Source of the DNA: an uncultured Treponema sp.
Lineage (GTDB): Bacteria > Spirochaetota > Spirochaetia > Treponematales > Treponemataceae
DNA length: 9,133 nucleotides
NCBI GenBank assembly: GCA_905373565.1
Contig: CAJPTT010000069.1
Span: 1 to 9,133 of the forward strand
Reading direction: 5' to 3'
Shown here: positions 6,836 through 9,133 of the stretch, piece after piece
Numbering within the stretch: position 1 is the stretch's first letter
Layout: each line of letters starts with the position of its first letter
Program-made: the position numbers and the translations under genes
Notes under the pieces: model-generated
Seen by the model: only the letters and a program-made list of their open reading frames with translations
Told to the model about the DNA's origin: nothing
Databases searched by the model: none

Positions 6836-7772
6836 TGAACGGAAGGTGTCACATACCATTATCGGCGGTATGCAGTATCGAGGACAAAATAAGCCGGAAG
6901 ATTTCTGTGTTATCGTCTTGAACCGAGGCAGAAAGTATTATCGTCCTTTCTTTTTTGAACAGCTGTTAGCGGAAGGATTTACATCCGTTATTTCGATAGA
7001 GTCAAGCCCCGACGCAGGCGATATGGAAAGCCTGACAACTAAATTTCCACAAGTACGCTTTTTATTCCCGCAAGAAAAACTCACCGTCGGGGAGATGATC
7101 AATCTCGGTTTTGCCGAAACGGTTGCTCCGTATATTATGGTGCTCTGGAACGATACGCGGATTCCTCCGGGGAGCTTTACCGATCGGGTGTTGGAGAAGG
7201 TTAAGCAAGAGCATTTACTGTGTGCAGCGCCTGTGCTGGCGAATGTACGGGGAGAGGCGGTGCCCAATCAAATGGTTCCCGGTCTAAGCGGAAATCGGTT
7301 TTCGACCGAGCAGTTTTCGTGTATCAAAAATAAGACGGCAACGATCTATCCCTATGATTTTATGGGAATATATAGTAGAAATAAGTGTATGCAGCTCGGC
7401 GGTTTCGATTATACTATTCAGAATCCTTATTGGCAAAACCTTGATTTCGGTTTTCGCGCCCACCTCTGGGGTGAAGCAATCCGTATCTTTACTTCTTTCA
7501 GGATTCATTATGAGGGAGAAACGCCGCCTGAAAATATCTCTACCGATGCTTCATATCGGCAGTTTTATCTCAAAAATCTTGCGCCGGAGCTGACGGGCGG
7601 ATCTGCTGTGATTCCCTTCAAATTATTTTGGAGATATTTGCGTAACTCCGGTTTAAATCCGCTGCATGCATGGCAGCATTTTTCTGAAGCGCGGCGATGG
7701 GTTGAACTGAATAAGGATCGGTTTACCACCACCGCTCGTGCGCTAATAGAGCATTGGGAGCCTTTTATATGA
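6798..7772 (+). CDS. GT-A-fold glycosyltransferase-like protein
   Basis: This protein (324 residues from GTG 6798) looks like a cytoplasmic family-2-type glycosyltransferase, which would move a sugar from a nucleotide donor to an acceptor; neither partner can be told from sequence. The Rossmann-like start is DFCVIVLNRGRKYYRPFFFEQL (about residues 35-56, in part), followed by FTSVISIESSPDAGD. The site normally holding DxD reads VLWNDTRIPPG, with Asp119 as the only acidic residue. The acceptor-side signature is well kept: GGFD (201-204), then YWQNLDFGFR (211-220), matching the GGFDE/W..xD..xR pattern of GT2 and GT27-like enzymes. There is no signal peptide or membrane segment. The reading frame stays open upstream to a start-like ATG at 6477, but that stretch is out-of-frame spiro-SPASM coding sequence. 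ATG 6870 would give 300 residues and keep the whole domain. The stop overlaps the next start as ATGA, so coupled translation is likely. It could be a non-catalytic relative. Confidence 0.75.
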   Translation: MNTVTNTIPTTFNERKVSHTIIGGMQYRGQNKPEDFCVIVLNRGRKYYRPFFFEQLLAEGFTSVISIESSPDAGDMESLTTKFPQVRFLFPQEKLTVGEMINLGFAETVAPYIMVLWNDTRIPPGSFTDRVLEKVKQEHLLCAAPVLANVRGEAVPNQMVPGLSGNRFSTEQFSCIKNKTATIYPYDFMGIYSRNKCMQLGGFDYTIQNPYWQNLDFGFRAHLWGEAIRIFTSFRIHYEGETPPENISTDASYRQFYLKNLAPELTGGSAVIPFKLFWRYLRNSGLNPLHAWQHFSEARRWVELNKDRFTTTARALIEHWEPFI

Positions 7773-9133
7773 GCGTTTATTCAGGCGTTGCCGTTGTTGT
7801 GCAGGCTCGCCTCAATTCTTCACGACTGCCGCGCAAGGCACTTTTGAACCTTTGCGGTAAGCCGCTTCTTGCCTATACACTTACCGCAATGCGGGAGATT
7901 CCTGCGGAACGGTACATCCTTGCCTGCGATCATGCGTCGAAAGCCGAGTTTGCATCGATTGCGGAGCAATACCATTATACCCTGATCAGCGGATCGGAGA
8001 CCGATGTACTCGGCCGCTTTTGTTCGGTTATCAGGCAGTTTGAATCCTCGCTTCGCCCCATTACGACGATTATCCGTGCGACGGGCGACAATCCCTTTTT
8101 ATTCACCGAAGCGGCAGAGGCCTCCGTTAAGCGGTTTGTCGAGTTGGGAGAACCGGATTACTTTACCTACACCGGTCTCCCGCACGGCAGCGGTGTCGAA
8201 ATTTTAAAGGCAAAGAGTCTTCTTACTGCGGCGCAACTTACGAATGACTCGTATGACCATGAACATGTCGGTCCCGCGCTGTATCGATATACCGATACTT
8301 TTATCTGTGTAAAGGAAACCGCTCCGCTGCAGTGGTATGCGCCGCATCTGCGGACAACAGTGGATACACAGGAGGATTTTAATTGTGCGGAATTGATGAT
8401 GCAGTATCTGCAACGGGAAAAGACAGCAATGCCTCCGTCTTCGTCCGCGGTGATGAAGGCCTGCCGGTATGCCGGTAGAATTGCCGTTTTCGTTCCGTCG
8501 GTGCGGGAAGGGCAGGGGACGGGACATCTCCGCCGCGCCTGCAGCTTGATACAAGAGCTGTCCCCTCAGCTGCGCTGTGTGCTGTATCTCCGATCTTCAT
8601 CTACGTCTTCATTTGTACAGGATATCATTAAGAAGGCGGGGAGTATTGAAACCGTCAATGAAATTCCGGAGCAAGCGTGTGTGTTTATCCTCGATAACTT
8701 TAGGACACAGGCCGAAGAGGTGCGGCAGCTTAAAAAAATTGCGCCGGTCGTCGCCTTGGATGAAGGCGGGGAGGGGAGGGCATACGCCGACTATCTGATC
8801 GATATTCTCCCTACATTGCCGTATCCCATTGAGTTATCTGACGTATCGGCATCGAAACTTTCGGCGGATTCATCAAAGGCTTCAAGTTCCTCGCACTCCG
8901 CGTCGAACCGTACCGTCGATCGCTCCGAACACACTATAGATCATTCCTCACGTACTCCGGATCACTCCGAATCGGGCGAAGCGCTTCGCTCGAATATTAC
9001 CGAAGTGAGCTTTATTGCGCTTCCTCAAAAGCGGAAACGGGACGGCGCTTTAAAAAAATATGAAAAGAACGGAAAATACTTTTTTCCGATTGAGAATGCA
9101 AAACTGTTGGTTGCCTGCGGTGGAGAAGATGCT
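7769..9133 (+). CDS. SpsF-like nucleotidyltransferase fused to a PseG-like domain (3' end missing)
   Basis: The frame is open from ATG 7769 to the window edge (455 codons, no stop). GGGAG at 7756-7760 lies 8 bp before the start. Residues about 5-215 form an SpsF/CMP-KDO-synthetase-like nucleotidyltransferase that would activate a sugar with a nucleotide. Its loop QARLNSSRLPRK (12-23) has Arg where Gly is usual, followed by LCGKPLL, ETDVLGRF (77-84) and RATGDNPF (103-110). From about residue 236 a second domain starts, RIAVFVPSVREGQGTGHLRR; GTGHLRR (250-256) is the glycine-rich loop with the His typical of PseG-type UDP-sugar hydrolases and GT-B relatives. VFILDNF (305-311) and VVALDEGGEGRAYADYLID follow. 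A Ser/His/Asp-rich insert of about 50 residues interrupts this domain. SpsF-PseG fusions are linked to nonulosonic acid or related surface sugars; that role here is inferred from domains and the adjoining glycosyltransferase. Confidence 0.83.
   Translation, partial: MSVYSGVAVVVQARLNSSRLPRKALLNLCGKPLLAYTLTAMREIPAERYILACDHASKAEFASIAEQYHYTLISGSETDVLGRFCSVIRQFESSLRPITTIIRATGDNPFLFTEAAEASVKRFVELGEPDYFTYTGLPHGSGVEILKAKSLLTAAQLTNDSYDHEHVGPALYRYTDTFICVKETAPLQWYAPHLRTTVDTQEDFNCAELMMQYLQREKTAMPPSSSAVMKACRYAGRIAVFVPSVREGQGTGHLRRACSLIQELSPQLRCVLYLRSSSTSSFVQDIIKKAGSIETVNEIPEQACVFILDNFRTQAEEVRQLKKIAPVVALDEGGEGRAYADYLIDILPTLPYPIELSDVSASKLSADSSKASSSSHSASNRTVDRSEHTIDHSSRTPDHSESGEALRSNITEVSFIALPQKRKRDGALKKYEKNGKYFFPIENAKLLVACGGEDA
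8837..8992 (+). other. Low-complexity Ser/His/Asp-rich insert in the PseG-like domain
   Basis: Residues about 357-408 of the fusion protein lie between the conserved-looking YLIDILPTLPYPIE and NITEVSFIALPQKRK. They are mostly Ser with Asp, His, Thr and Ala, including the loose repeats DRSEHTIDHSS and RTPDHSES. The frame is kept through it. It looks like a disordered surface loop or recent in-frame expansion and matches no domain I recognise. Confidence 0.7.

Noticed and set aside
1..9133. CRISPR array, tRNA, rRNA, insertion sequence or phage genes
   Set aside because: No regularly spaced repeats, cloverleaf-like sequence, transposase motifs or terminal inverted repeats were found by eye on either strand.

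Overview
The window looks like chromosomal DNA from a host-associated spirochaete, most probably a Treponema of moderate GC content. The main reason is the gene at 5249-6835. It joins a nucleotidyltransferase-like domain, a radical-SAM-like core and a C-terminal SPASM domain, an arrangement I know as the spirochaete-restricted 'spiro-SPASM' family. The other proteins fit a treponeme, but the genus is inferred from remembered families, not from a search. I see no mobile element, CRISPR array, tRNA or rRNA, and coding density is very high.

Layout. (1) 1-1518 (+) is the 3' part of a class A penicillin-binding protein of the PbpC (1C) type, entering from the left edge. (2) 4001-1573 (-) is a two-gene unit: a membrane-anchored divergent polysaccharide deacetylase-like protein, then tsaD, joined by an ATGA stop/start overlap. 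(3) 4002-4154 is the only real intergenic control region. It carries divergent sigma70-type promoters whose -10 boxes lie only 6-7 bp from the preferred start codons, so leaderless mRNAs are predicted for both genes. (4) 4155-9133 (+) is a probable operon: an anchored GerMN-domain protein, the spiro-SPASM protein, a GT-A-fold glycosyltransferase-like protein, and an SpsF-like nucleotidyltransferase fused to a PseG-like domain that runs off the right edge. Junctions in this operon are tight: a 71-bp gap with a good ribosome binding site, a 38-bp overlap, and a 4-bp ATGA overlap.

How the genes may work together. The left half and the divergent pair deal with the cell envelope (peptidoglycan synthesis, two anchored periplasmic proteins with long flexible linkers) plus the universal tRNA modification enzyme TsaD. 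The right half looks like a sugar-activation and transfer cassette: an apparently intact nucleotide-sugar synthase fused to a PseG-like domain, a glycosyltransferase, and a protein in which both enzyme folds seem to have lost key catalytic residues (no Cx3Cx2C radical-SAM cluster motif, no nucleotide-binding loop) while the SPASM cysteines are kept. A role in a surface or flagellar glycan is plausible but inferred. The most unusual items are this doubly degenerate spiro-SPASM protein, the fusion protein with a Ser/His/Asp-rich insert, and the leaderless-looking divergent promoters.
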